In this document: positions 47,752 to 60,612 of the stretch, piece by piece | Numbering within the stretch: the stretch's first letter is position 1 | How the letters are laid out: every line of letters begins with the position of its first letter | NCBI GenBank assembly: GCA_016584305.1 | Contig: JACEEZ010004786.1 | Location: 94,041-158,040 of the forward strand | DNA: 64,000 nt | Direction: 5' to 3' | Source: Chionoecetes opilio | Lineage: Eukaryota; Arthropoda; Malacostraca; Decapoda; Majidae | Translations under genes and position numbers: made by a program | Notes under the pieces: model-generated | Databases searched by the model: none | The model's input: the letters and a program-made list of their open reading frames with translations, nothing else | Told to the model about the DNA's origin: nothing

Positions 47752-50700
47752 GTAGGTGTCGCGGCAATATGTTGGTTTGCAGTATTTATCATTGTTGCCT
47801 GTGCTTGGTGTGGCGTCAGGGGCATTAAGGGGTGTAGGTGTGTGGCGTGTGTAAGGTCAGGCCATGCGTCACAGCCATGGTGGCAACGTTTGTATGGTTA
47901 GAGTGGGCGGGTCTGGCATGGGAGTCTGGGATCAGCTGATGGATTGCGTCATCAGGCTGCGGGGAGGAGCCCTTTAACTCCCTGGGTGTCCTCATTATCC
48001 CGTCACGCTTTTATGGCCCGGCACTGGTTAGTTTTTATCGGGCCGATGACTCTGTGTGTGTGTGTGTGGTGAAAGTAAACCACATTGTTGAGACACCAGT
48101 AATTATAAGCCGGTGATGTGCCGAAACGGCGGGTAAATTTTCGTTATTGTCAAGTTGGTATGGGCCATGGGGCATTATTCCAGATGAACACCGAATTCAC
48201 TTTGGTGGACGAAACTATTTTTGGCTGGTGAGTTTTTATGCGTTTTGATTTTTGAATGAATCTGTTAACCGTTTCTGGCGCAATTATATTTTTTTTTTTT
48301 TTCTATTGTAGGTAAAGGTTTTTATGTTTTAAATTTTAGTTAGGTATAGGTTCAGTTAGGTTCCATTATTTTTTTTTTTGTCATTTTTGCAAAAAAAAAA
48401 AAATTGATATGCGACAGAAACGGTCAGCAGATTAATTCAAAACACATCAAAACTCGCCAGAAAAAATTGTTTTGTCTACCAAAGGAAGTTCGGTGTTCAT
48501 CTGGAAATTTACCGGCCATGGTCCACCCACCCCCGAAATTTACTTCCTTGTAAGAAATCAGAATACACTAACAGTCTGTTAAGAAATAATACCAATCAGG
48601 CCTAGCTCCTTTGATACTACTGTTCATGCATGACCTAAATAATATATAAGAAAGCATAACAAATTATCTTTCCTCGGTAAAGGGGTGTCTTATTTCGGTA
48701 TGTGTTTAGGTATATTTCGGTGTGTGTAGGTATATTTCGGTGTGTTTAGGTATATTTCGGTATGTGTGTAGGTATATTTCGGTGTGTAGGTATATTTCGG
48801 TGTGTTTAGGTATATTTCGGTATGTGTTTAGGTATATTTCGGTGTGTAGGTATATTTCGGTGTGTGTAGGTATATTTCGGTGTGTTTAGGTATATTTCGG
48901 TGTGTGTAGGTATATTTCGGTGTGTAGGTATATTTCGGTGTGTAGGTATATTTCGGTGTGTTTAGGTATATTTCGGTATGTGTTTAGGTATATTTCGGTG
49001 TGTAGGTATATTTCGGTGTGTGTAGGTATATTTCGGTGTGTTTAGGTATTTGGTGTAGTATTTCGGTGTGTTAGGTATATTTCGGTGTGTGTAGGTATAT
49101 GGTATTTCGGTATGGGGTTGTAGGTATATTTCGGTGTGTTGTTTGGTAGTTATTTCGGTGTGTGTTTGGTATATTTCGGTGTGTAGGTATATTTCGGTGT
49201 GTGGTGTAGGTATATTTCGGTGTGTGTTAGGTATATTTCGGTATGTGTTTAGGTATATTTCGGTGTGTGTAGGTATATTTCGGTGTGTGTTTAGGTATAT
49301 TTCGGTGTGTGTAGGTATATTTCGGTGTGTGTAGGTATATTTCGGTGTGTGTTTAGGTATATTTCGGTGTGTTTAGGTATATTTCGGTGTGTTTAGGTAT
49401 ATTTCGGTGTGTTTAGGTATATTTCGGTTGTGTTTAGGTATATTTCGTGTGTGTTTAGGTATATTCGTGTGTTAGGTATATTCGGTGTGTTTAGGTATAT
49501 TTCGGTGTGTTTAGGTATATTTCGGTGTGTTTAGGTATATTTCGGTGTGTTAGGTATATTTCGGTGTTGTAGTATTTCGGGTGTGTAGGATATTTCGGTG
49601 TGTTTAGGTATATTCGTGTGTGTTGGGTTTAGGTATATTTCGGTGTGTTTAGGTATATTTCGGTGTGTTTAGGTATTTATTTCGGTGTGTGTTTAGGTAT
49701 ATTTCGGTTGTGTTTAGGTATATTTCGGTGTGTTTAGGTATATTTCGGTGTGTTTAGGTATATTTCGGTGTGTTTAGGTATATTTCGGTGTTTAGGTATA
49801 TTTCGGATGTGTTTAGGTATATTTCGGTGTTGTGTGTTGAGGTATATTTCGGTATGTGTTTAGGTATATTTCGGTATGTGTTTAGGTATATTTCGGTGTG
49901 TTTAGGTATATTTCGGTGTGTGTTTAGGTATATTTCGGTGTGTGTTTAGGTATATTTCGGTGTGTTTAGGTATATTTCGGTATGTGTTTAGGTATATTTC
50001 GGTGTGTTTAGGTATATTTCGGTATGTGTTTAGGTATATTTCGGTGTGTGTTTAGGTATATTTCGGTATGTGTTTAGGTATATTTCGGTATGTGTTTAGG
50101 TATATTTCGGTATGTGTTTAGGTATATTTCGGTATGTGTTTAGGTATATTTCGGTATGTGTTTAGGTATATTTCGGTGTGTTTAGGTATATTTCGGTATG
50201 TGTTTAGGTATATTTCGGTATGTGCTTAGGTATATTTCGGTGTGTGCTTAGGTATATTTCGGTGTGTTTAGGTATATTTCAGTATGTGTTTAGGTATATT
50301 TCGGTGTGTTTAGGTATATTTCAGTATGTGTTTAGGTATATTTCGGTGTGTTTAGGTATATTTCAGTATGTGTTTAGGTATATTTCGGTGTGTTTAGGTA
50401 TATTTCGGTAGGTATATTTCGGTTGTGTTTAGGTATATTTCAGTTGTGTTTAGGTATATTTCGGTTGGTGTTTCAGGGTTAGTATTTCGGTGTGTTTAGG
50501 TATATTTCGTGTGTTTAGGTATATTTCAGTGTGTTTAGGTATATTTCGGTGTGTTTAGGTATATTTCGTGTGTTTAGGTATATTTCGTGTGTTTAGGTAT
50601 ATTTCGGTGTGTTTAGGTATATTCAGTTGTTTAGGTATATTTCGGTGTTTAGGTATATTTCAGTGTGTTTAGGTATATTTCGGTGTGTTTAGGTATATTT

Positions 50701-53700
50701 CGGTGTGTTTAGGTATATTTCGGTGTGTTTAGGTATATTTCAGTGTGTTTAGGTATATTTCAGTGTGTTTAGGTATATTTCGGTGTGTTTAGGTATATTT
50801 CAGTGTGTTTAGGTATATTTCGGTGTGTTTAGGTATATTTCGGTGTGTTTAGGTATATTTCGGTGTGTTTAGGTATATTTCGGTGTGTTTAGGTATATTT
50901 CAGTGTGTTTAGGTGTAGACCCTCCACAACGGGTCTTAGTAGTCTTTGTTGTAGAGGGTCTTTGCTGCTACCTATGATTATATTAGTACACCTGAAAGTA
51001 CTAAAAGAATGAACTAAAAGAATGCACTAATCTACTGAAAATATTTACTAAAAAAATGTACTAAAAAAGTACTAAAATAATGTACTAAAAAATATACAAA
51101 AATAATTTACTAAAAATTCACTAAAATAATGCAATACAATAATTTACTAAAATAATTTAATAAAAATATGTACTAAAAATATGTACTAAATGTACTAAAT
51201 AAATGTACTAAAATAATGTACAAAATAAATGTACTAAAAAATGTACTTCCTGGAGTTAACAATTTTTTTTTATCGGGGTGTGTCTACCTGAAAATCTACC
51301 AGTTTTGACAGCCTATTCTAAGTATCTGTGCACAGGACAGTATTGTCAACCTATTGTTTTCCTATAGCCCTAACTGCATGCACGAGCATTGGATAATTCT
51401 GATCCAGTCATGGCACTGTTTGCCCAATGCTTTTATTGCCATTGGTAATTTGACATTGAATTTATCGCAGCATTTGTTCAGAGAATGGTTTTCTGTAAGA
51501 GACTATTCCTTTCAGAGGATGGTGTTTATATGAGTCCGAGAAAGAGACCAATCCTACAGCTGCTCAGGGATGGCAGAGGCTTTGGGAGATGCTTCCTGTC
51601 GCTGTGGGAGAGCGTGGAGACACAGGAAGAGGCGGAGGCGGGCTAGAGAACAGGGTGACATCCCGGTGGTTGTTGATGCAGATTCAGTGTTTATTCGCCT
51701 CAACCAGTGGTTGAGAAAAGGCAGCAGAAAATTTTCCCATGCACAGCTGAAACCAGCTTTGTTTGCTGACACCGGCCGGGGTTTGATGGCGACGCGTGCA
51801 ATACATTCTGGGGAAGTGCTTGTCAGCATTCCTGAAGAAATGTTGATTACAACCAGCAAAGTAATAGAAGATTCTATTTTATTGGCAGCTTTGCAAAAAT
51901 CTGGCATCAAGTTCAGAGCCATGGATCTATTGGCTTTATTCCTGTTGTATCATAGATTCCTGGGGGAGAAGTCACAATGGAAAAGCTACTTAGAGAGCCT
52001 CCCCTCAGAGTACTGTGTTCCAGCATATTGCAGTCAGGAGGAGACAGATACCTTCCCAGAAATGTTTAAAGGTTTAAAGTTGAATCAAGATGAAGATGTG
52101 AGCCAGTGCTACTCAAGCATTCAAATTGCTGCATCAGCCAGTGAATACCTCCAGTCCTTGTTCTGCTCACTCTGTATTGAGCAAGTCCGTTGGAGTTGGT
52201 TCACTGTCAATACTCGAGCTGTCTACTGTAAGAATCAGAAGCCACCTCGGCTAGTCCTTGGCGATGACACTTGTGCCCTGGCGCCATACCTGGACCTGCT
52301 CAACCACACCCACACGCACAAGTGGAGGCAAACCTCAACCCTGCTAACGGCTGCTATGAGATACTTACCAAAGTCCCCTACAACCAGTATGAACAGGTTT
52401 TCATAAACTATGGTCCACATGATAACCTGAAGTTGTATGTAGAGTATGGGTTCATTTTACCACATAACCCTCATAACCATGTGCCAGTGACCCTATCAGA
52501 AGTGGTGTGTATAGTCAAGCTAAAGTTGGGAGAAGAGTACAGCAGTAACATGCACAGTAAGGTTCAGTTAATCCGATCCCAGGATTTAGATAAGAACCTA
52601 GGAGTGAGTACAGAGGGTCCCAGCTGGAGTCTGGAAGCAGCAGTCACCATCTGCCTCATGCCCTCACAACACTTAAGTCAAGGATGGCAGGTGGTGTGTG
52701 AAGATCTGATGGGTGTTGCTCACCGGGAGATGGTATTGAGTTGTCTCGGCTTCCTGATGCAACGGAAGATTCAGCAACTGGAGGCCTGTGTGCACGACAT
52801 GAGGGTCATTCAGAAATCCCCTGCAGCCTCTGTAGCTGAAGCCCTGGTGGAGCAGTGGTGCGCCACACTGCGGGGCGCCACGAGGCTGTACAGGGCTGGT
52901 GTTACTGATTGAAAGAACGGAAAGAAAGAAAGAAAGAAAAGAAAGGGTGATTTAAGAACTCCATGATAGGTAAAATTACGAAAATATTTGGTAAGGCTGC
53001 AAGAAGGAAGTGGTTCATTTTAAGTTGTTTTCAAAGGGTCAGAAACTGTGGAACAAGTTTGAAGGAACAGAGTGGAAGGTGAATGAGTTGAAGCATCTTG
53101 AAGGGAGATAGAAGAGAGGGTTTTATAAGGAAGGAAAGCAGTGGGATCCTTAGGGTGCATGATCAGAACCATTAGCATAGTACGTAGTAGGAAAGGCACT
53201 TTGTCTCAGCATGATAGCCCTAGCATTTAGGTATGCCAGTGAGACCTAGACAGAATGAAATTCAAAGATCAGGGATTTAAGCAGAAGAATCGAGTTATTT
53301 GAGAGATGCCTTTGGGTTAGCTGAATGGATGATGAAAGTGATGAAAATGTATAAAGTAGATGTAGTTAATGATTGGTGTACACTGTACACAGAAATGCAT
53401 TCAATGTGTTCTTAATTTTACATATATTTTACAAATATCAAAACTTGATATATCGTCAGAATGTGGATTCAGCCGATGTGTTGATACAGCGCTATTGTTA
53501 TTGTTGTTGTTGTTGTCACTGTGAGTCAGGGGCACACTGTGAACTGTTTGTTGATGGAACATGTGCTGCACCAGGCCCAACAGTGCTCTATTAATGTATT
53601 TGTGATTTGTTACATTGGAATAAGCATCTTTTAATATCTTTCGGCAATATCTTTTAAGATATTGCCTCGTTTTGTGTGACCCCCCATGAGCCTGAGGGGC

Positions 53701-56230
53701 TGTCACGTCACCTTCATTGTGCATAACAAGAAGGATGGGCACACCAGTGTTTAACTGCATCCAGGAGTTGCTTTTTTATCTGAAATGAGGACCGATGACG
53801 GCAATGAGGGCTGTCATACATTGCAATACAGTGCTGTACTGTAACATATTTTTGGTAATTTTATAATACATACTATAAACACTATTTATTAATAAATAAT
53901 ATTGTAATGCACCGTGTTTTAGTGAGCTTTGGTGTGCTATGGGGCCAGGGGCAGACATGAGTTTTTCAACCCTCGGTTAATCTGGACTTTTGGATAGGCC
54001 GAACAGGGTCCCCCAATTGGTCAGATTTATAGAGGATTTATTGTACTTATCACTTATTTTCCTTTCAACTGGTGCTAAAAAGGTTGAGATCACTAAATCT
54101 AGGGAAAGAACTACTAGATTAACTCTGTGGCAGAGTGTTACAAACATAACACTGTACCAGTACTGGACATATTCAGGGGTCGAAATAAATGTTTGCATGT
54201 TTGAAGAGATCTATTTATCCTAATGCAGCATCAATACACATACAGGTTGGGCTGAGCACCTCGCCATGGGGCAGGCATCCTGGACCCCTGGGTGGCAGGT
54301 ATCAGGCGGGAAGGCTCCACCAGAGGCTGGGGGTGCGGAACTGCTTCCACCCGGGTGCCTCGGCCTTGAGCCGCGACTATGGGGGAGTGTCATCCAGAGA
54401 CGTCACGGGCCGCGAAATGCTGCACGCTCTTGGCACTTACGTTTGGCCCAAAGTGAGTCTTGGTTTAGCATGTGAAGTACTGTATATGAAATATGAACAT
54501 TGATTACAATGGATAATTAAAGACTGATGCTGTTCATTCTTTTGTAAGTATCATTAAAAAATCATTTATCATCCAGCAACATTTTCCAGATGTCATTCTA
54601 TATAAAATTACCCACCATCTCCCACTGCTATATGAGTCAAAGAATGTCTGATGAAATCACAAAACAGAGACATAAAGGACACATTTCAGGAAAATTTGTT
54701 CCACCATGTCTTAAATATATACAGTACTGAGGAAGATTAGGATATTATTGACTTATAATCTTCACAAGGAAATCTAATAGTGAAAAAAAAAAAAAAGTGT
54801 TATTTTGATGTACGTATACTGTGTGTGTTCAGCGGAATTGTGTTGGTGTCCCCAGGGTAAGACCAGAGTGAAGGCGCGCGTGGCCACGGCGCTGGGGCTG
54901 CTGGTGGGGGCCAAGATCCTCAACGTGCAGGTGCCCTTCATCTTCAAGGACGCCATCAACTACCTCAATGAACACACCGGGGACGTCCTGGCACTCTCAG
55001 ACCCGGCCTCCACCGTCACCACCACCGCCTTCTCCCTCATGCTGGCCTGTGAGTCACTTTTGACTTATTGCTGTCACAGTATTTGTGATTTATTTTTCTT
55101 TGTGTTCCTACCATTTGTGCCACTGCTGTTTGTCTGTTACCCTTGTTTTTTTCCTTTCTTTTTTTCCGTCAATACAGTAATCTCTTATAAAGAGATTACT
55201 TATATTATACTATTATTATGATTGCTGAGATTATACTATTCCTTTAACCAATTTTCAGCTTGCATACTACTTTGGAAATCTAACTTCAAAAGCATAGACA
55301 AGCTTAAACCTTAAGTTCTCATTGAGAACTTAATACTTGAGTTCTCATCCTTTGTTTGATTGATTGATTTAATGCCAAAAAAAAGGGGAATGTGCCAGAC
55401 ATTTCCTTTGTTTGAGGCCTAACCTGTATATGTGTGTCTTCCCTCTCACCACCACACCACTAAAGCTGTCCCATTGACCTCCCAGTGTATCAACAGATGG
55501 CATTGCCCGTACAGGAGCGGCCGGCTTCAACGAGCTTCGCAACGCCGTGTTTGCCAAAGTCGCCCAAAACTCCATCCGTAAGATTGCCCAGAATGTGTTC
55601 CTACATCTGCACAACCTTGACCTGGGCTTCCACCTGAGCCGCCAGACCGGGGCGCTCTCCAAGGCCATCGACCGCGGCAGCCGTGGCATCAACTTTGTCA
55701 TGTCAGCGCTGGTGTTCAACGTAGTGCCAACCATCTTTGAAGTGAGCTTAGTGGCCGGCATCTTGGTGAGTCATACACAGCTCATGGTATTAATCCATTA
55801 CCTAATTAAACTCGAGAAAAGAGCGAGTAGTGACGATAAGATTAATAATTATTTGTTTAACATCTCAAAAAACTGACAAAAAAAAGAAATAAAAAGCCCA
55901 CTAGCTGCCATTCCTTAACCCTTCACGCCCAGATCTTTCCTTTGCTATCAGAAATTGTCTGTTGTTAGCCATAAAATTACGAAAAGTAACTGAATACAGT
56001 ATACCAAATTAGTTAGTCGACATGGCTACTAAACAGGTCATATCTATAAAATATTGCTTATATTCACTAAAAATTGTCTAATGGTGGCTAAATCACAATG
56101 GAAATTATGTTCTGGGTCTCAAGGGGTTAATGTACATGGTAATGGATATGAATATAACGGAAGTATCAGGTCTTGCACTTATTGATATTGCCCTCCATGT
56201 CATTTTTATTTATTTATTTATTTATTTATT

Positions 56231-56286
<56 letters not shown>

Positions 56287-59200
56287 CATCACAGGGATCT
56301 GGCCAAGGGCACAACAAAAATGGGTAAGTAAGAGAATAAAATAAAAACAAAGGGGTAGGCCAATTTAGTTCGTGAGGTGTCTTGTTACTCTTCTTTTGAA
56401 AAGATTTAAGTCATAGGAAAGTGGAAAAATAGAAACAGTTAGAGAGTTCCAGAGTTTACCAGTGAAAGGGATGAAAGAGTAAAGATACTGATTAACTCTT
56501 GCATTAGGAAGATGGACAGAATAGGGATAGGAATGAGTAGAAAGTCTTGTGCAGCGAGGCTGCGGGAGTGGGGGAGGCATGCAGTTAGCAAGTTCAGAAG
56601 AGCAGTGAGCATGAAAATAACGGTAGAAGAGAGCAAGAGAAGCAACATTGCGGCGGTGATTTAAAGATTGAAGACAGTCAGTCAGAGGAGAGGAGTTGAT
56701 GAGACGAAAAGCTTTTGACTCAACCCTGTTTAGGAGAGCTGTATGAGTGGATCCTTCCCAAACATGTGAGACATACTCCATACATGGGCGGATAAGGCCC
56801 CTGTAGAGAGCAAGCAATTGGGAGGGAGAAAAAATAGGACGCAGATGCCACAGCACACCTAACTTCTTAGAAGCTGTTTTAGCAAGAGATGAGATGTGAG
56901 ATTTCCAGTTCAGATTTTTAGTAAAGGATAGTCCTAGAATGTTCATTGTAGAAGAAGGAGACAGTTGAGTGTCATTGAAGAAGAGGGGATAGTTATCTGG
57001 TAGGTTTTGTCGAGTAGATAGGTGAAGAAATTGGGTTTTTGAGGCATTGAACAAAACAAGGTTTGCTTTGCCCCAATCAGAAATAATAGAAAGATCAGAA
57101 GTTAGGTGCTCGGTGGCATCTCTCCGTGAATCACTTAGTTCCTGTTGAGTTGGACGTCTAATAAACGACGTTGAAAAATGCAGGGTAGAATCATCAGCGT
57201 AGGAGTGGATAGGGCTTTGAGTTAGACTTAGAAGATCATTAATGAATAATAGAAAGAGAGTGGGTGATAGGACAGAACCCTGGGGAACACCACTATTGAT
57301 AGATTTAGGAGAAGAACAATGTCCGTCTACAGTAGCTTCAATAGAACGGTTTGAAAGGAAACTTAAAATGAAGGTACAGAGAGAAGGATAGAAACCGAAT
57401 GAGGGTTGTTTGGAAATTAAAGATTTGTGCCAGACTCATCAAAAGCTTTTGATATGTCAAGGGCAACAGCAAAAGTTTCACCGAAACCCCTAAAGGAGGA
57501 TGACCAAGATTCAGTTAGGAAAGCTAGAAGATCGCCAGTAGATCGCCCTTTACGGAAACCGTACTGACGATCAGATAAAAGATTGTGAGCAGATAGATGC
57601 TTAAGAATCTTCTTATTAAGTATAGATTCAAAAACTTTAGAAAGGCAGGAAGTCAAAGCTATAGGACGGTAGTTTGAAGGATTAGAACGGTCACCCTTCT
57701 TAGGAACAGGTTGGATGTGAGCAAACTTCCAGCAAGAAGGAAAGGTGGAAGTAGATAGACATAGACGGAAAAGTTTGACCAGGCAAGGTGCAAGCACAGA
57801 AGCACAGTTTTTGAGAACAATAGGAGGGACTCCGCCAGGACCGTAAGCCTTCCGAGGATCTAGGCCAGAAAGGGCAAAGAAATCAAAGATGCACTGTATC
57901 CGAGGCATATAAGACACAGGCATTGTAGGTGCACGTCCAGTAGTTAGTATTCAGAAGAATTTTTTATTTTTATTTATACATATAATATTTATTGAAATGC
58001 ATATGTGAAGTAAAAAAATAACTAAAACTTTATTTACTGCATCCCTCCCCCTTTGGTACCACTGATGTTTTTGACACTTTTTTACCCGTTACGTTCCTTA
58101 CATATTGTCAGTACACATGGAAGGAAAATAACAACCACTGATATGTGACAAATATACTTTAAAGATAGATAGAGGAAGCTTTATTTATACATTTTGACAA
58201 GGACAAAAGTCAGTTATGATACATTGTTTTGGTTAATTGATATATGTGTGTACATTTATGCTAAAAATTTAAAAAAAATGTATACCCCTACAACATCCAT
58301 TTCCTATAATAACTATGAATAATATTAATAAATCTAATAATAAGCCTCTGTGTTTCAGGCGTACAAGTGTGGGTGGGAGTTTGCGGGTGTGACGGTGGGC
58401 AGCATTGTGGCGTACTCTGCCTTCACCCTCGGGATCACCCAGTGGCGCACCAGGTTCAGGGTGGACATGAACAGGGCGGAGAACGAGGCCGGGAACAGGG
58501 CCGTCGACTCCCTCATCAATTACGAGACTGTGAAGGTTAGATGTGAGTGAGCGAGTAATGACTGCATACTGAAGGCTGGACTTAGGACAGGGAGGGGCTT
58601 GACTGTCTTGCATACGAGATTAGTGGCTCAGAAAATTAGCAAAGGTGGAATGTGTTTACTGGATTCATGGAGATGGAAGAAGGCATCTACTACACGCATA
58701 CATACACTCTTAGTCATCTCACTTTCTGCCATTCTTATAGGATTAGAAATATCAGAGAACTGCACATTTAAAGTTTGACATTGTAATGCAGATTTGTATC
58801 AGACAAAATATTGTCTCCGAATGATTCATGATCTTGGAAGGTGATGTTGGCATATGCTTTCTCGGGCTGGTGTGTTCTTCCCTGAAATATACCTATAATA
58901 TTCGGTTGCATATCATCTGCTACAGTACATCATTTGCTTGTTATCATAATACTTCCTTGGGTTTATTTTAGTAATAATGGCTGCTTACTACATGGATGCA
59001 AGAATATCAGGAGTTCCAGTGGTTGTTATCGTGTGTAATCTTTTTTCTTAATTTCAGTACTTCAACAATGAACAATTTGAGGCAAACCAGTATGACAAAT
59101 ACCTTAAGAAGTATGAGTTGGCCTCCCTGAAGACGTCCACCTCCCTGGCGCTGCTCAACTGGGGCCAGAACGTGATCTTCAGCACGGGCCTCTCGGTCAT

Positions 59201-60612
59201 GATGGTGCTGGCCACAAGAGAGATCATGGCAGGTGGGTAAAGGAAGATGACGGATTGGCTCATCATCATTCTATACTAATATATAGCTTCTTTATGATCC
59301 ATCGAATAACATTTCTTGGTGTGTTCCTTCTGCAACCTTTGTGCAATCTGTAGGACTGCTTCATGAGGTGTGCTTCCCATTCCATATCTAATTTTATTTA
59401 TTTTATTATATTGCTGCCTTGTGATCCACTCTTAAAGTGATAAGTGTTGCCCTATCCCTATCATTCCCATTGTATTTGTACAAATGAACATAAACTCTTC
59501 TTATCTGACATGTGGAGGTACATCTGAAAGAAGCTAATGAGTCAAGTCACCTTTTTGTGAAAAACAAATTTCTAGGAGAATACATGTTTTTTACATGCAG
59601 GGAACCTGACTGTGGGGGATTTGGTGATGGTGAACGCCCTGCTGTTCCAAATTTCCTTGCCGCTTAACTTCCTGGGCTCGGTGTACCGGGAGGTGCGCCA
59701 GGCACTCATAGACATGCAGACCATGTTCACCCTGCTCCACCAAGCCCCCGCCATCACGGTAATCCAGACCCTACCATGGCTATGTTTTTTTAGGCTCATA
59801 TTAACCCCTTCATGCCCAGATCTTTCCTTTGATAAAAAAAAATGTCTGTTGTTAGCCATAAAATTACGAAAGGTCACTTAATATATCAAATTAATTAGTC
59901 GACAAGGATACTAAACAGGTCATATCTATAAAACATTGCTTATATTAATTATAAATCGTCTAATGGTACCCAAATTACAATGGAAATTACGTTCTGGGCC
60001 TCAAGGGATTAACCCGTACTGTGTGTATAAGTGTGGTATATAACATGCACTCCAGCATGCACAGATTTTCTATTTTTATTTTATTTGCCGAATCAACTCA
60101 TTTTAATGAAATACTATAAATATTAGTAAGTGGGAACATGATAGAATGACTCACAGAAAGCTCAAGAAAGTTGGTCAAATGGCATCCCTCCTGGTTGCTC
60201 GGAGTTGCACTTTTATTTTCTTTCTGATTGTGCTCCATGGTTCACTTTTATTATCTTTTTCTTTTGACCAACGACCTAACTAAACCCATACTACAAACTT
60301 CAGTTATTTTTTCTTTGAATGTTTTTTTCTGAATATTACAGCCTTGACATTGGTAAAGTGGAAGAAACTTTTCAAATCTTAAATAGCTCACGTGCCTTGT
60401 CTTCCTTCGCAACACTAACATGGATTCCCCCGGTGTGTGCCTCAACAGAATGCCGAGAATGCCCGGCCGCTGCAGGTGAGCTCCCAGCAGGCCGCCATCA
60501 CCTTCAGCAACGTCCACTTTGAGTACACGCCGGGCTATCCCATCTTCACAGACCTCAGCTTCACGGTCCCCACGGGCCAGAAGATAGCCATTGTAGGAGG
60601 ATCAGGCTCTGG
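47551..60612 (+). CDS. ABCB7: Mitochondrial ABC transporter ABCB7 (ATM1 type), 3' end off window
   Basis: Exons: 47551-47751, 54246-54452, 54856-55048, 55497-55765, 58359-58535, 59058-59232, 59601-59758, 60449-60612. Phases agree, giving about 514 residues up to the Walker A motif. Motifs: [63 protein letters not shown] (the loop that defines ABCB7/Atm1); [59 protein letters not shown]; then [12 protein letters not shown] and [14 protein letters not shown]7 is a half-transporter of the inner mitochondrial membrane that exports a glutathione-linked sulfur/iron-sulfur species for cytosolic Fe-S assembly. Intron 1 contains SETD4 and a 2.2-kb minisatellite; the intron after 55765 contains a LINE. 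The donor of the last exon begins a 50-bp tandem array. Confidence 0.94.
48178..48510. repeat. Foldback in ABCB7 intron 1
   Basis: CAGATGAACACCGAATTCAC is matched inverted by GAAGTTCGGTGTTCATCTG at 48488-48506. Arms of about 110 bp surround T-run and A-run spacers. Confidence 0.7.
48693..50916. repeat. 2.2-kb minisatellite, ~19-21 bp unit, ABCB7 intron 1
   Basis: Over 100 tandem copies of TTTAGGTATATTTCGGTGTG, with length variants (TATGTG, TGTGTG, CAGTG). Regional variants cluster: tatgtg near 49850-50400, cagtg after 50280. Each unit contains TTTAGG, close to arthropod telomeric TTAGG but not tandem as a 5-mer. Open frames over it are repeat artefacts. Confidence 0.95.
50917..50961. repeat. 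Hairpin at the end of the 19-bp array
   Basis: AGACCCTCCACAAC and GTTGTAGAGGGTCT form a 14-bp stem with one mismatch and a 17-nt loop, directly at the last repeat unit. Confidence 0.6.
50990..51245. repeat. Degenerate TACTAAAA-type tandem repeat
   Basis: About 20 loose copies of ATGTACTAAAA/AATAATG. The core TACTAA resembles an ideal intron branch site, probably fortuitous. Confidence 0.7.
51570..52912 (+). CDS. SETD4: SETD4-like SET-domain methyltransferase, intronless, one 2-bp frameshift
   Basis: One exon, with an in-frame stop shortly upstream of the ATG and TGA at 52910. Frame 1 runs from 51570 through [14 protein letters not shown]; the frame then changes by 2 bp within CACACCCACACGCACAAG (about 52305-52320). 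The continuation reads [21 protein letters not shown] and [10 protein letters not shown] to the end. Counting two fewer bases gives 446 aa (human SETD4 about 440). SET hallmarks: [10 protein letters not shown] near residue 70, TVNTRAVY near 212, DLLNH near 240 and YGPHDN with the catalytic-type Tyr near 280, followed by a Rubisco-LSMT-like C-terminal domain. SETD4 is a lysine methyltransferase linked to cell quiescence, including brine-shrimp diapause. It lies in ABCB7 intron 1, same strand. The lack of introns and a purine tract after the stop suggest a retrocopy; the CA slip may be a sequencing error or early pseudogenisation. Confidence 0.85.
53060..53360 (+). mobile_element. Degraded LINE reverse-transcriptase C-terminal region
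   Basis: Broken frame gives [19 protein letters not shown], then [13 protein letters not shown] and MDDES, like LTYxSETW ... FExRCLRxxLGVSW. Many stops. Confidence 0.4.
55915..56130. mobile_element. TTAA MITE copy 14
   Basis: Reverse, in the ABCB7 intron after 55765, immediately before a LINE. Confidence 0.84.
56199..57960 (-). mobile_element. 5'-truncated non-LTR retrotransposon (LINE) with reverse transcriptase
   Basis: On the minus strand: [39 protein letters not shown]-, -[29 protein letters not shown] catalytic box, [38 protein letters not shown], then FTGKLWNSL and the stop near 56365. One frameshift near 57425 splits KAFD from VWHKSL; the rest is open. The 3'UTR ends gccagatccctgtgatgtat plus a poly-A of about 48. 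No ORF1 or upstream endonuclease is present, so it is a truncated jockey/CR1-like copy; clade is inferred. Similar T/A-rich sequence at both ends may be a target duplication. Confidence 0.85.
59801..60012. mobile_element. TTAA MITE copy 15
   Basis: Reverse, begins 42 nt after the ABCB7 donor at 59759. Confidence 0.84.
60449..60612 (+). CDS. ABCB7: ABCB7 exon ending inside Walker A
   Basis: The exon opens after CTCAACAG and reads [15 protein letters not shown], then [30 protein letters not shown], and stops in phase 2 (GG|GTGAGT). The catalytic K-S/T of Walker A must therefore be the first codons of the next exon, beyond 64000. The final 34 nt and first 16 nt of the intron are the unit of the following tandem array. 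Confidence 0.93.

Noticed and set aside
49134..50411. Cys/Ile/Arg repeat peptides in the 19-bp array
   Set aside because: Phase-dependent frames over a minisatellite with constant length variants.
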